Shown here: in pieces, positions 1-11,614 of the stretch
How positions within the stretch are numbered: the stretch's first letter is position 1
Layout of the letters: every line of letters begins with the position of its first letter
Origin: Siderastrea radians
Lineage: Eukaryota > Cnidaria > Anthozoa > Scleractinia > Rhizangiidae
Reading direction: 5' to 3'
Length of the DNA: 64,000 nucleotides
NCBI GenBank assembly: GCA_964017195.1
Contig: OZ024890.1
Coordinates: 48,629,093-48,693,092, forward strand
Notes under the pieces: generated by a model
The model's input: the letters and a program-made list of their open reading frames with translations, nothing else
Databases searched by the model: none
Told to the model about the DNA's origin: nothing
Program-made: the position numbers and the translations under genes

Positions 1-34
1 AGCGGAACAGAAAATTTGGAGTAAAGCGCGATAA
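1..34 (+). other. upstream ORF of ZFAND2 copy 1 (3' end only)
   Basis: Positions 5-34 read E-Q-K-I-W-S-K-A-R then TAA. This is the same frame as the complete upstream ORF of copy 2 (11615-11686). The stop at 32-34 directly abuts an ATG at 35, which is in frame with the main start at 41. The beginning of this upstream ORF lies outside the window. Its role as a translational control element is inference. Confidence 0.45.
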
Positions 35-40
35 ATGATA

Positions 41-3000
41 ATGTCAGACAAAGCAGATTTACGTTTCCGTGGAACCCACTGCAGTTTGGCGGGTTGTAGA
101 AGAGTTGACTTCGCACCATTCCACTGCTCAGACTGCAGACGGGTTTTCTGGTAAGTAAATTTGTTCAGTGATAAATCTTTCAGTCCATGTCTTTTCAAAT
201 CAGCGTAACTTCGACTAGCTTTCAGTGCTGCTGCTCTAGAGGCCAAAGTTCAAAGTTAAAAGATTTTTGGTCATAATTTTGTCATAATTACAATAAAAGG
301 CCTAAACTATCCCGCAAAACAAATAACGTACTGTATAATGTATTTCTGAATACAACAGCGTTAGTGATTGGCTTAGAACCGATAAGCATGACGACTCAAG
401 ACATCTATTAAACCGTGACCAGTCATGCATTGAATATTCTTGCATTTGATTTAAAAAGAGATTTAGGCCGTGCAAACTATAAACGCTCTGTGGACAAGAG
501 CCATTACTTTTTTTTTTTGAATGTCAAATTGTTTTCGCTTGTTATTTTTTGTGGATAGCTATTCTGAAAACAGAACATAACACAAAAAATAACCAAAAAA
601 ATCTGAAATTTGATGAACGAATTCGCTAAGTATGAAACTTTGCGAAACTCATTTATGAATTAAATGCGACTATATAAAATAAACATCTTATGCATCAGTC
701 ATGCACTAGGATTTTTTGAAAATGACCGGCAAATGCCCCACGGCGGGGACAAACAAGCTGTTCAAATGCCCTGTGGTACAGGTCAAAAATAAGTTGATTT
801 CTTAGTTTTGGGGGCTTACCTTCGTTCTAATCAAAGCTACCGGTAAATCAGGCCAAACTAAGTCTCAAATAAGTCTTATTGCTCTGTATTGCTCCAATGA
901 CCATTCGTTTTGTGACTCTACCGTCTCATTTTGTCCTTCTTAGACAAAGTTAATCACAAATTTATCATCCTTGCCTAATAAACTTGTCACTGAAAGGAAG
1001 TGACAGTGCTGTGACATGAAAATCACGAGACCATCAATTGCCCCAGGGTAGACTAATGCCTGGTCCCCGGGACAGACAATGAGGAAAAATGCCCCACTAA
1101 TGCCTGGGGTGGGGGGGGGGGGGGTGGTCACTGCTGGAATTGACTGATGCATAAATCAAATGTCGAATTTAATAATTTGAGTTGTCCCAAATAGGTGTTA
1201 AATTTTGCTTGTGTGAATTCAACGTTTAAACTGGACCGAAGGGATTTACCACCATATTTTGCAGAATCGCTGGCAAATTTAAAATGCCAATATCTGATGT
1301 CAGGTATTGGGCATTTGGATCTCTCATTGCAGCATTCAAAATTGCCAGCAAAAATTGCTGTCCTTGCAGTGGGCACACCAAGAAATTTTCACTGCCAATC
1401 AAAATTCCCTGCAACCATCTTAAAAAATAACCTAGTATGCTGCTGGCCTTAGGTAGGAACCTTGCAGTTTTATTTTTGCCTGTATTAGTTGGCAATCAAA
1501 GTAAAAATTAATATTATAGTTTCTATAATTAAGAACAAAATCTTACTTCATTATTAATTTGTGATGTCTTAATCATTTTGTTATTGCTGACCAATAGCCC
1601 AGATCATTATGCACCTGGAAGCCATGAGTGTTCCCGTTTCAGTTCAGCTGATGTGAGTATTGATACTAACTATATCCTCTTCATTTGAGAATTAACTATC
1701 ATTAAGAATTGTTGTAATGATCAATACAGATCTAGAGGTGATCAAGGCCCTTCACTTCCACACATCCCAGTGCACTGTCACTTGCTCCAATCCTATGAAT
1801 AAGTTTGGCATTTGGGCCATAGACAGTCAATGTAACTGACTGTTACATCCACTCTTCTGTCTGTTTAACTAATAGGATCTCCGAACATTTGGTAGATACT
1901 CATATATACACCTGGGTACAGTCAATGTGTGTTGGCAGATCCAGAAAACAGAGTGCCATAGCAGTTGAAGTGAGAGCCTGACCTGTCACCATTCTGTCTG
2001 ATAACCTGGGTGGTGCAGGGACTGCTTCTGGAAACTTAAATTAACTAGTAGATTCTGTGGGATGCTATTTTCTGCATTGAAAAATTGAATAGTCCATTTT
2101 CCAGTTGTGTGCTTTCATGTCCAACATGTCCAGGGACGCTTTTCTCAAAAACCCTGAAAAGCCCTTCGTAAAAGATGAACCACTCATTCTACATCTAGCA
2201 TATCTTTAAGATAAGAAATGTGTAACTTAAAGTTTCATGCTTAGAAACGTCTTTATTTACAAGCTACAGGGTGAGTTATCGTACCCGAAATTGACCCAAA
2301 AAGTTTCGGGGCTTTTGAGAAATGCACACCTGGCATTTGAGTGGAAGCAAGGCTGGAGTTGACTTCATACAGTTATGAACCTGCTTGCTATTCATATGTA
2401 AATAATGATGATCAAAAGCTTGTTGTCATAAGAACAACATGACTTACATATGAAAACCAGGAAGGTTTGTATCAATGAAAGCAAAGTCAACTCTTACCTC
2501 ACTTCCACTCAAAGGCCAGATCGCTAAGCACACAACTGTATCAAGTAACAAAAACAAAAGTTGTGATTAGATTGATAAAAGCTTTAAAATAATACAAAAC
2601 TCAGCTTGGATACCATTCAACAGATGTTTTTATTATTATTTCCAGATGGAGGGGGTTGGTGTCTCCTCTAAATCCTTGTGTATTGTGGAGCAAGGGTATT
2701 TTTGTCTGAAGAGAACTAACTTAATAGCAGAGACAAGGCTTTTAAAACGAAAGGCCTCTCAGATCAAATGTTCTGCACACCAAGCCGCTAAATCACTGTG
2801 GCTTCATGCGTTTAGCAGTTTACAAATTTTCATTTATTACCATCCTCCCATATGATGTATTTCTTTTTGAAGTGTTATAGTTAAACCTTAAATTGAGCTT
2901 TAGTCAAGATTGTTAAACCCTTTCTTCTGCCATGATTGTAACTAACTAATCTGATTAAAAATCATGCAAATATATTGTTTATGAACACACCAAAAAAGCT

Positions 3001-4431
3001 ATTTAAATTAAACTGAATCCCTCAGGTCACTGACCTGGCTGCTTTCAATGAGTGTTTGACAAGCAAACATTAGAACCTGACGACTTAAATTGGAGAAGAC
3101 AGCAAAAAGTTTATTAATACTGTTCTGTTGCTAATTTGAATATAAATCATTATAAGCATCAGGCTGCTGTACCTGTTTGTCCTATCTGCAATCAAATCAT
3201 AAAGAAATCTGAAGATGAAGACATTAATGCACAGGTCATTGATTTAACACTTTAAGCCCCAATATCAGCATGCACTAATTCTCCTCACTGTTCTTAACAT
3301 ATTCCCAGGGGGGGTGGGGGGGGCTACTTAATTAAGTTTTATATGGGGGGGTCCTGCCTGGAGGTTCAAACCCTTACCCTTTTACTAATTTTTACCAAAA
3401 TGGTACCCCTTTCATACATGTACATCTAGAGCAAAATTGCATCCCTTTCTTATACCTCAAGGGTAAGCCAAAACAATAGAATTTCCCATAAATGCCACGT
3501 TTTCCTGGCTTTTCAGTCGTTCTGATTCAGTTAGTCATTTCTGTGAAAATGTGGCACCCTTTGATATACTTTGCTTTAGCCACCATTTCTTCCATTTTGT
3601 AGCTGATTTTGTGACCCTTTCATATACTAAAATGGCAATTCCCCCCCCCCTTTAATATACTACGAGCTTAATAAAAAGGCACCCCTTTTGGGCGTAGCCT
3701 CCCCGTACAGCCCACTACAGGGAGTACCCTCCCCCCCTGGGGATACATTTCTTATCACTTGTTAGAAGAATTTGATGAAACGAGTCATTTTTGTCTTCGG
3801 TGTTCATTTTCTTTTATCTAACGCCTTGTATGTTTGAACAAGTGACGTTGTAAGGAGAAATTAGATGCTTGTCAGTATTGGGCCTTAAAGGGTGAAGCAT
3901 TGTTTATAGTCGTGGTAAAGTAAATAATTGACTAAACTTGGTTGTGAATTTACCAAATTTACCAATATGAGATTCTGGGAATTTAATGTTGCTAGAGATA
4001 ATTTGTCCTAGTAAGGATACTGGCCTGATGTGGTCAGGCCTTCCCAAATTCATGTTGCCTTTTCTGATCACTACCTTGGTCCATTTTTGGAAGAAACAAA
4101 TGTGAAAGTGTCAGCTGCAGACAACTCATATTACTCTGACTGTCTTTTTGGTTAAAGAAACAAAAAATCCAAAATGTTGATTGTTCTGATAATTTTAGAT
4201 GTAGTGATATACAGTCTGTACATGTACTCGGCTGGTTGGCTTGTCTTTGTTAAGTGTCTTTTACAAAGCCTTAACATGTCATTTAACTTCAGTGTAATCG
4301 TGGCTTTTTTGTAGGTTGAAAAGCACATTCTCAGTGGCTGCAAGAGCCTGGTTGTAGGGAATCCAGAGCCAAGCAACTGGTGTTATCATAACACTTGTCA
4401 TCACCATGGACATCGCTCTTGCCATCACTGA
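41..4431 (+). CDS. ZFAND2-like AN1 zinc-finger protein, copy 1 (second finger truncated)
   Basis: Exons 41-150, 1598-1652, 3163-3234 and 4315-4431 join in compatible phases and give 117 residues. Exons 1 and 2 encode a full AN1 finger with the spacing C-x4-C-x9-C-x2-C-x4-C-x2-H-x5-H-x-C. Exon 3 gives the family linker VPVCPICNQIIKKSEDEDIN. Exon 4 begins VEKHILSGCKSLVVG as in copy 4, but an altered segment shifts the frame and TGA at 4429 ends the protein inside the second AN1 finger. An exon-5-like segment remains downstream at about 5077, now untranslated. ATG 41 aligns with the starts of the other copies; the in-frame ATG at 35 would add two residues. The donor after exon 3 (gtcatt) is weak, so splicing may be impaired. 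Family members bind the proteasome or p97 under stress. This copy could be a single-finger protein or a decaying paralog. A possible poly(A) signal AATAAA lies at 5545-5550. Confidence 0.6.
151..1597 (+). other. intron 1 of copy 1
   Basis: This is AT-rich non-coding sequence. The stretch at about 1210-1500 is alignable with intron 1 of copy 2 (13550-13760), which supports shared descent by segmental duplication. A run of G at about 1110-1124 is low complexity. I see no exon between the GT at 151 and the acceptor at 1597. Confidence 0.6.
2088..2540. repeat. palindromic MITE in intron 2 of copy 1, with a nested MITE
   Basis: The ends (CCATTTTCCAGTTGTGTGCT on the left, AGCACACAACTG on the right) are inverted repeats. 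The same element sits in the matching intron of copy 2 at 13973-14225, so it predates that duplication. Here a second inverted-repeat element lies inside it at about 2139-2324 (left end TTTCTCAAAAACCC, right end GGGGCTTTTGAGAAA). The copy 2 version lacks this nested element. Confidence 0.6.
3246..3894. repeat. AACCCTTTAAGCCCC-type MITE, interrupted by another element
   Basis: The left end CTTTAAGCCCCAATATCAG and right end GTATTGGGCCTTAAAGGGTG match the other three copies in the window (15775, 25889, 61395). A 440-bp G/C-run element at 3302-3743, with ends TTCCCAGGGGGGG and CCCCCCCTGGGGA, is inserted inside it. The uninterrupted copies are about 190-220 bp long. Confidence 0.7.
3302..3743. repeat. 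nested MITE with CCCAGGGGGG inverted ends
   Basis: The inverted ends are TTCCCAGGGGGGG and CCCCCCCTGGGGA. The interior is composed of short 'accccttt' type phrases without any coding potential. It splits the MITE at 3246-3894, so it inserted later than that element. Confidence 0.6.
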
Positions 4432-5550
4432 GTGCCTTAAGTGTAAAAGAAGTATAACATTAAGGTGAGAAAAAAAATCAAATAACATTCCATACACCCA
4501 TGCAGTCAGTTTACGCTGTTAAGAATTTTGGCTTCCTAGTGTTTTGTAACTGCTCCCACTCTGATGACCTGAGCTTTAAGTAATGACAATTATATTGCAC
4601 CCATACACTTAAAGTAAATATTCAAATATCTAAATGTTAACTTCTCAGCAGCAGTTATTGAATTTCTACCTTTCACATGTGTAACACATGTATGCACTGG
4701 TTATAGCTGAGTATTTGTAAGTCAACCTGTGTCAAACAGAATTCAACCTGAAAATGAGGAAAACCATCCATCAACTTATGCTTCAAGTCTTCCAGTGGGT
4801 TAATTTACTTGCCTCACACGCAAGCTCAAGTTGCAGTTTTTGTCCAACCTGTTGATTGGCTCCGTATAGGCTGGTCCACAATGGTTTTACAAGCTTAGGT
4901 GATATAATGTTAACGTAACCCAGCTAAAATGGATTTAAAAACAACTTTGTCTTCACCATTCTTTTTGGACACAAAATTGTTATAATTTGTTGTTTGCAAT
5001 AAGAAAAGGCCGCTAATGTATTTTAGGTTCTTCATGTTACGAGTAAAGACATTTTGTTCTTCTTTGTTCCTGCAGGCACAGACAGGCGACTATCATCGGT
5101 GCACTTTGCTACAAGTCCCATGGCCAGTCATGCCCCATATTTGAGTTGCTATTAAGCCAAGTTGTTTCAAATTAAATGATAAGGTCAAATATTTAAGGAA
5201 AACAATCTTCAGAACTTTGTAAAACGATATGAAAACTTTTGTGAGTGCTGTAGATCTTGGTTATATATGACATTTATGTATTTTCAGTTCCAATTAGATT
5301 GGTCTGATCAGTTTCCTTGCAATTATAGGTTTGGATTATTTTTTGCCTTTGCATTTCTTGTGTTACTTTATTTGGCTTGGTGCTGTTGCCCTCGTATGTT
5401 TGGATGTAAATCAAAGATGTGTCAACTGAATGTTTACAGTGACATAAAATATATTTTTTTGCATTGAAAGGGAACTGTATGCTATAACAATCATATTTTT
5501 AGCTGCTATTTAATATCAAGCAAAGGATCAAGGTTACTAATGTCAATAAA

Positions 5551-5959
5551 AGTGTGATATCAAAATTGCCAAAAGATTCTTGAAATACAATTTTGCAAGT
5601 AAAAATAAATAAGTTTTTTGAATTAAAAAAAAAAGACTCCTGTGTTTCTATTCTTCTGAATATTTCTGACAAAAAAGGAGGAGCACAGCTTGTGTAAAAC
5701 TGTTTTCACCCAGATTCTAGTGCAAGTCATGTTTGTAAATTGTTTTATATAAATTTAGCCTTATTTTGAGTTTGAGCAGTTTCTCTTTCTTCTCAGAGTA
5801 AGTCTAGGAACCGTTCAACACACAAAAACCTCGCAACACGTGGAATAAAGAAAGGCATTTTGTTCACTTCGATTATCCTTGAAAGAAAAATGACTGCTTG
5901 TAGAAAGAGTGTGGTTGGAGTAGAATACTGATTCTTCTTAAAGGCTGGCTGAAATAGTA
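5551..5959. other. 3' tail of repeat unit 1
   Basis: This non-coding sequence downstream of copy 1 aligns with 17880-18260 (after copy 2), 30650-30990 (after copy 3) and about 46370-46700 (after copy 4). It marks the conserved right part of the duplicated unit. No ORF is conserved between the units. Confidence 0.6.
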
Positions 5960-6713
5960 CAGTAGAACCCCAGTTAATAACTCGAACTCTGAAGGGAAAC
6001 GAAGAACAGTTCGATTTAGCGGGGGCTCGAGTTATCGGGGTCGATTGAATATTCAATTTGCCATGTTAATCATTGATTAAGTTTACTGATTTTTCAGCAC
6101 TTCAGTATACAGTACAGTGCAAATTAAACTTATCTTGTTAGAAAAATGTAACACGATTATGCAATCTTATGATAATACAGTACATTTATTTTTTTCTCAG
6201 CGCGTGAGCGGGCAAGATGAACCAAATCCTGCAATCTGATTGGTTCCGGGAGCGGGCGGAATTTTCCGATCTTGACCGCGGTCAACGGAACGGCAATAAC
6301 AAAAAATTTGTAATGGGTTTTTAAAACCCTTTAAAATCTTTAAAACGTTCTCCGAAACTTAGAATTCTGAAATTTTTTGTACATTGTCGTTAAAAACTTT
6401 CTTTCCAAAATTTCTTGTTAATATACCGAAGGTTGTACAATGTAAATCGCCTCTTCCCTTTCGACAAACATTTGAGTAAATCGAGCAGGAGTTAGCTACA
6501 TGTATCGAAATTTGGGAAAATAAAGGGGTTTCTTTTAGTTATATTGCTTCCTGTGATTTCTGAGTTTTAACAGAGTAAAAAAGCGTATTTTGCTGCTCTG
6601 GTGTCACAAACGGCTTCGTTTCATGGTTCATTTTACGCGCGCTTGTAAAACGTTGCTTTCCGAAAACAACAAGACACGTTTAACTTTTGAAAAACAACAA
6701 GAAAAAAATAAAA

Positions 6714-6834
6714 ATATTATTTGCCGGCCTTGGTCGGTCCGTATTGAGAAAAACTGTGCCCTCGGTCTTGAGCACGGCCCAAGACCTCTGGCACAGTTTT
6801 TCTCAATACGGACCTCCCGGCCGGCAAATAATAT
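6714..6834. repeat. long hairpin inside the pogo-like element
   Basis: The arm starting ATATTATTTGCCGGCC is repeated in inverse at the right, ending GGCCGGCAAATAATAT. Each arm is about 55 bases with few mismatches, and the loop is short. Confidence 0.8.
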
Positions 6835-6849
6835 ATATGAATTATGACT

Positions 6850-7064
6850 ATCTCTGAGTTACACTCACTTAGAACATGGTCACACCCACTCATCCAATCA
6901 GTGTCCAGCATTTCGATGCTCTATATTCCATAAACTGTCTTAAATTATGTAAAGTGGCGGGGGCTTTGAAGCACAGGGAAATTTCGGGGGTAATATCTCT
7001 GAGTTACACTCACTTAGAACATGGTCACACCCACTCATCCAATCAGTGTCCAGCATTTCGATGC
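6850..7064. repeat. 70-bp direct repeat pair
   Basis: Positions 6850-6919 and 6995-7064 are essentially the same 70-bp sequence (ATCTCTGAGTTACACTCACT up to TTTCGATGC). They are separated by a 75-bp spacer with CGGGGGC phrases. Confidence 0.8.
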
Positions 7065-7687
7065 ACTAAGTAGAAACTACTAATGAATGCACAAATTCTC
7101 TGAATATTTATAACTAAATCGATAAAATCAACAGCTTCAACGGCTAGAAACACTTTTTTGCGTTTTAACAGAAAAATGCAATCTTAGGGTATAATAGCAT
7201 AGCAAAAAGCAAATCGAAAGAAAAACCATTACTTTACATGGAATACGAACTGTTCAGACCTTAATTGAAACAGAAGGACAGACTTGTTTCTCCGTGTTTA
7301 CCAGACTACGAGTGTTGTACTTGAACTTGACTTAATTTGGCCTCTTGGAGTTTCCTGCGGGTTTCCCACTTGCTAGTGTCGGTGGTTGTAGCGCCTCGAA
7401 GACTGCTTTCACCAGTGTAAATCTAGAAAATCTTTAGCGGCGATCACTGCCTCGAGTTCCAAATTTCTGTGTATTGGCTCATGGCTGTTTACACACCAAC
7501 TACGATATAAAACCGCGCAGTGAAGCACTCTAAAACATTGCACCTCAAAGGCATGCGTACAATAGCGAAAATATCGTAAACAAAATAGCAACGTGATTTC
7601 ATGGTGAGAACTAAAAAATTAAAATGCAAAAATATAATCTGCACGCAAAAACGAAATTCTTCGTGGGTGTGTCCATGTTCTAAGACG

Positions 7688-7825
7688 GTTAGACAATGAA
7701 CGCTCGTGTCCTATGGGATATAGCGTCCCTCGCAAGATAGAATGCCATTCGGCGTGCGGCCTCGTGGCATTCTATCTTTGCTCGGGACACTATATCCCAT
7801 AGAACACTCGCGTTCATTGTCTAAC
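7688..7825. repeat. second long hairpin inside the pogo-like element
   Basis: The left arm begins GTTAGACAATGAACGC and the right arm ends GCGTTCATTGTCTAAC. The arms are about 60 bases, with 'cctatgggatatagcg' and 'ctatatcccatag' pairing near the middle. Confidence 0.8.
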
Positions 7826-8312
7826 CCCTACTTGGGAAATGACTGTCAAACATGTGATCTGTTCGTTGCACTATTGAAAGTCAAATTGCTGCAGTGTTAG
7901 TTTTAATGTGTTTACCGATTACACGACAAGAAGAGCTAATGGGATATTTCAATGGGCTTCCGTGGTGAGTTGCAACAACCGGAGTTCGAGTTATCGGGGT
8001 AAATTGTGATCAAGGGAAACGAAATTTAGTTCGAGTTACCGGGGAATTCGAGTTATCCGAGTTTGAGTAAACCGAGTAAAAATGACTGGAAAGTGGGGTC
8101 AAATCCAAGGTAAATGGGACTTATTAGTTCGAGTTACGGGGTTCTCTTCTGCTGTACATTGGTGCCAACCGTATTAGCCTTGAAAGATTAAAGCTGAGAT
8201 TTAAAGCTGAAATTAAGATTCTAATTTTGATTTTAGATTCCCAAGTTAAAGCTCTTGGCCTTTGAAAAATGTGTTTAGTTTCATATTTTCTCGTTTGATC
8301 ACGTTATGATAA

Positions 8313-8796
8313 GGGGCCGTCGACATATTCACAAGTTCCCCGCTTAACGTCCACTGGACGTTTAGGAGGGGTAGGGGGGAGGGGACAGTCAAGATGTGGA
8401 CGTTAGAGTGGCGAACCTAACACATTTTACTCATGTTGATTCCAGTTGCAATACAAATGCATCCCTTCGTCACGCGTATAAATTCAGCCGTAGCGACTAA
8501 ATTCATCAGCTTTAGAAAAAACATGGGAGTGCGGAATTCTATGTGGACGTTAAGGAGGAGGTGGGGAGGGGGTCTGACCTAAACGTCCAGTGCACGTTAA
8601 ACACGAATGCGCGCTATAAAAGGGCCAAAGCTCCGCTTCCTCATTTTGAATTCTTCCCAAATCCAATATGGCGGACAATGCGAGGAACAACGGCCGGTGT
8701 TCTCAATGAGCTGTTCTGATGCTTACCGGGAGAAGGCAACATGAATTAACCTAAAGAAACAATAAATGGTACACTTGTGAATATGTCGACGGTCCC
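8313..8796. mobile_element. Harbinger-like MITE with TAA duplication
   Basis: The inverted ends GGGGCCGTCGACATATTCAC and GTGAATATGTCGACGGTCCC are flanked by TAA on both sides (8310-8312 and 8797-8799). A 3-bp TWA target duplication suggests the PIF/Harbinger group. Internal 'aacgtccactggacgtt' phrases are repeated in inverse orientation near both ends. No coding frame is seen. Confidence 0.65.
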
Positions 8797-8799
8797 TAA

Positions 8800-10414
8800 A
8801 CTGTCGCTTAGTCACGCTGATCGTTCAGGCCCGTAGCAAGGCTAAAATAACTGGGGGGGGGGAGGGGTGAGCAAATTGGCCTAGTCAAGGCCCCTACTCC
8901 CGCCGACAAAATACAGACGTTGACAAATAGGTCACAAGGCATACAAAAATTCATGTCAGATAGATACTAACACTGTTCACAATGGCACGTGTTTGTGTCG
9001 ATTTCGTCAAACAGGACATAATCGGTCGTTGAAAATTTACCGAAAAGCTGCTTCCTCTTTGCTCTTTCGCTGACAAAGTTGTTGGCAACGTCCACTTGAT
9101 TTATAGCATCAGTTTTTAAAAAGTATCCTTAATGTTACAGGGTTTGTTAAAATTCAAACATTTCGGCAACTAAGCTGCGAATTTCGGACCTGTTTTACCT
9201 AACTCTTGTAAACGTTTGTCACTCGATTGGTGAGATAAATATAACTTGTTTTACAACAATGGGCTTAAAGTTTGCAGCAAATACACAGCAGTCGCTTAGC
9301 TATTAAAGTTACTAGGTCCTTCACAGTCTTAAGCTATACTGCCAGGTTAAAGGTGATATGGGTGAAAAACGACATTGGCAAGGAACCTGGACGACTGAAA
9401 TGTGCGGTGGGCTAGTAGATTTTTGAATCCCACTTGCCAGGTGGCTAGTGACTCAACTCAATTACATATTTTTGGGCACATCAGTTGTAATGTCTTTTAA
9501 CTTTCAAAAATTCTGGCGGGGGGGGGGGGCGGCTTAGTTAGCTGGGGTCAGGAAGGAGGGTTGAGGGCTCTGCGCGCATTGATTGCCTATGTTGGCTGAA
9601 TTTTACAAACGAGTGCGCTTGTGCGCTTGTGCTCCAGACCTCGTAATTTGTACCCAGAGTTCGGAGCATAGCGAAAGCAAAGGTTTAGTTATATGACTGA
9701 AAATCAATAATGGCATCAGTAAAATTACCAATGATTCTTTATTAATATTTGCAAATTGGGACAAAGGGTCGTTCTTCAACTTTCTGATTTTTGCTCTCAA
9801 CCAGTGTCATGATTATGCAGGTTGCAAAGATTTCTCCCTTACGCAACCATACCCTCTTGAAATGCGCCATTTTTACTCACAATTTCCGCAAACTAGAACA
9901 AATCAATGAAAAAATAACAAAAACAATAGTTCTTAACTTTTCCAACATTCCTCACCATAAGACGGCAAAATTTGGGGGTTTTTAAATCGTTCCCATGAGC
10001 CGGAGAGCGCCAAGAGACTGAGATAAGCATACTTGTGCGTAGGGGTCGGCGAATCACCGGATACGGTGTGCACCCTTGCACAATGTTAACACTTGTTGAG
10101 AACAAAAATTAGAAAGACGCCTATTCTTTTTGGAAAGCGAACTATTGCCCCAGATAGCAAGTATGTAGAAGTATTCGAAAACCAATAAGCATTCGAAATT
10201 TCAGATAACAAAAACTTGCAATATCGGGTAATATTTTCCTTATGTGCCACTCGGCATGAAGAGGATGAGTGAGAATCATAAAGAGGCACGAACTGGGACG
10301 AAAAGTGTCCGAGGCACCTTCCCTGCCGCCCTTCTCTCACAGGGATAAAATTCACGTCACGCAGTGACGCAAGGACAGCGTGACGTACCGAAAGAACTCC
10401 GCAGGGTGGCAAGT
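8800..10414. other. spacer of unit 1, no gene seen
   Basis: The part from about 9540 to 10080 aligns with 21845-22370 in the next spacer, including 'tttttgctctc' and 'cgcaaccata' phrases, so it belongs to the duplicated unit. Short ORFs here are not conserved between the two copies. G runs at about 8855 and 9518 are low complexity. A segment near 10345-10390 with two GTCACG/CGTGACG phrases recurs in the later spacers. Confidence 0.5.
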
Positions 10415-10890
10415 ACAACAACAACAACAACAACAAGTTTATTTAGTATTACCATTTCTATACATGGTGTTACCGATTGGAATATAATAAACAATTATGA
10501 GAGTTTAGAGTAGTGAAAAAGGAAATACAAATACAATTGAATGGTATAATTAAATATTATTATGTTTCTTTCGTCTTTCAAATGCTTGAAAAATGAAAGT
10601 AGCAGCTGGCCTGCTGATATATGAATCAGTATTGTTTAAAAGAAAACATACTTTATCATGGTTATTGTAATTTGTGAATAACGTATTTCGTTCATTGATT
10701 TTAATAAAAAGAATCTTTCTCAAATCTTCATATAAGTTACAGTGAAATAATACGTGCATTTCATTTTTAACTGAATTTAGACTGCAGTGCAGATCGCAAA
10801 TTCTAAGATCTTTAGGAGTTTTGGGGATTGTAAATCTTCCACTTTCGATTCTTAGTTATGATTTCCTATCCTAAATTTCGAAGCGATACG
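10415..10890 (-). mobile_element. 3' end of a CR1/L2-like LINE (remnant, minus strand)
   Basis: Read on the minus strand, about 10890-10550 encodes the C-terminal tail of a CR1-type reverse transcriptase: an F-T-I-P-K-T-P-K-D-L-R-I-C stretch, then C-S-L-N-S-V-K-N-E-M-H-V-L-F-H-C-N, then L-Y-E-D-L-R. This matches the CCHC-like tail I know from such elements. A (TTG)n tract at 10415-10437, read on the minus strand, marks the 3' end, as is usual for this class. The upstream ORF2 is missing, so this is a 5'-truncated copy. Confidence 0.7.
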
Positions 10891-11044
10891 ATTATGTTCA
10901 GGATTCTCAACATGATTATTGAATTCAGAATGCTTTGTTCCATTTCTAAAAATGGAGCAGAATTTTAGTTTTTTATTTGTAGTTATCAAATTGAGTTGGT
11001 GGTTTTTACAATAAAACTATCTACAACTCATAAATATTCAGCAA

Positions 11045-11614
11045 GTTTAGGGCGATAGAAGATAAGCTGGAACTACGAGGTACTTTCTAAGTAATCTTGT
11101 GGCGTTGTATAGTCCGCTGACGGTAAGGACCATGCGCAACATCTCCAATCCCAGTCTCCGGTCCGGGGGTGGACCAGGTACTCCCATACGTAAGCTATAC
11201 AGGCATGTGCTGCGGAATAGGGTATGGTTTTGAGGTTGCCAGGTCTTAAATAGGGTATCTATTTTGCCTCTTTTTGGTATTATGATCCCGGTGAGATCCT
11301 TAGATAGGGTTCTTTTATATTAGCTAAAATTCCAATACTTAACTTCCCCCCTCCCTCCGCCCCCGCCCCGCCTACCTGGGTCGTCGGTGAAAGTGCAGCG
11401 TGCCAATCTCGTCCCCAGAGCCCGCGCGCGTTTAAGGTCAGCGGCCTCTAGGAACGAGATTGGCAGCATGCAGGGAGATGCAGGGACGCATGCAGGTTGC
11501 ATTGGCTGTTCCGCACGTTCGAAAAGTCAAGAATATGGGTCAAATGTTCTTACAAGGTAACGGAAGCGCTAGCTACGTACGCAGGCTTTGCATGACAAAG
11601 CAAAAAACTTCATA
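11045..11614. other. region upstream of ZFAND2 copy 2
   Basis: The start (about 11047-11090) aligns with 23608-23650 and 34068-34100 in later units. The middle contains GC-rich, C-run sequence (11345-11420) found only in this unit. No exon or convincing core promoter can be assigned. Confidence 0.4.

Larger units (their letters stand above)
5960..8154. mobile_element. pogo/Tigger-like non-autonomous DNA transposon
   Basis: The ends are inverted repeats: CAGTAGAACCCC followed by CTCGAACT on the left, and AGTTCGAGTTACGGGGTTCT up to CTGCTG on the right. The insertion is flanked by TA (5958-5959 and 8155-8156). The matching place after copy 2 (about 18262) is an uninterrupted GTACATTGGTGCC, an empty site. 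CAGTNGAACC ends with 'aactcgaa' subterminal phrases and a TA duplication are typical of the pogo/Tigger branch of Tc1/mariner. No transposase frame is visible in the 2195 bp. Two perfect-looking hairpins and a 70-bp direct repeat lie inside. Confidence 0.8.
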
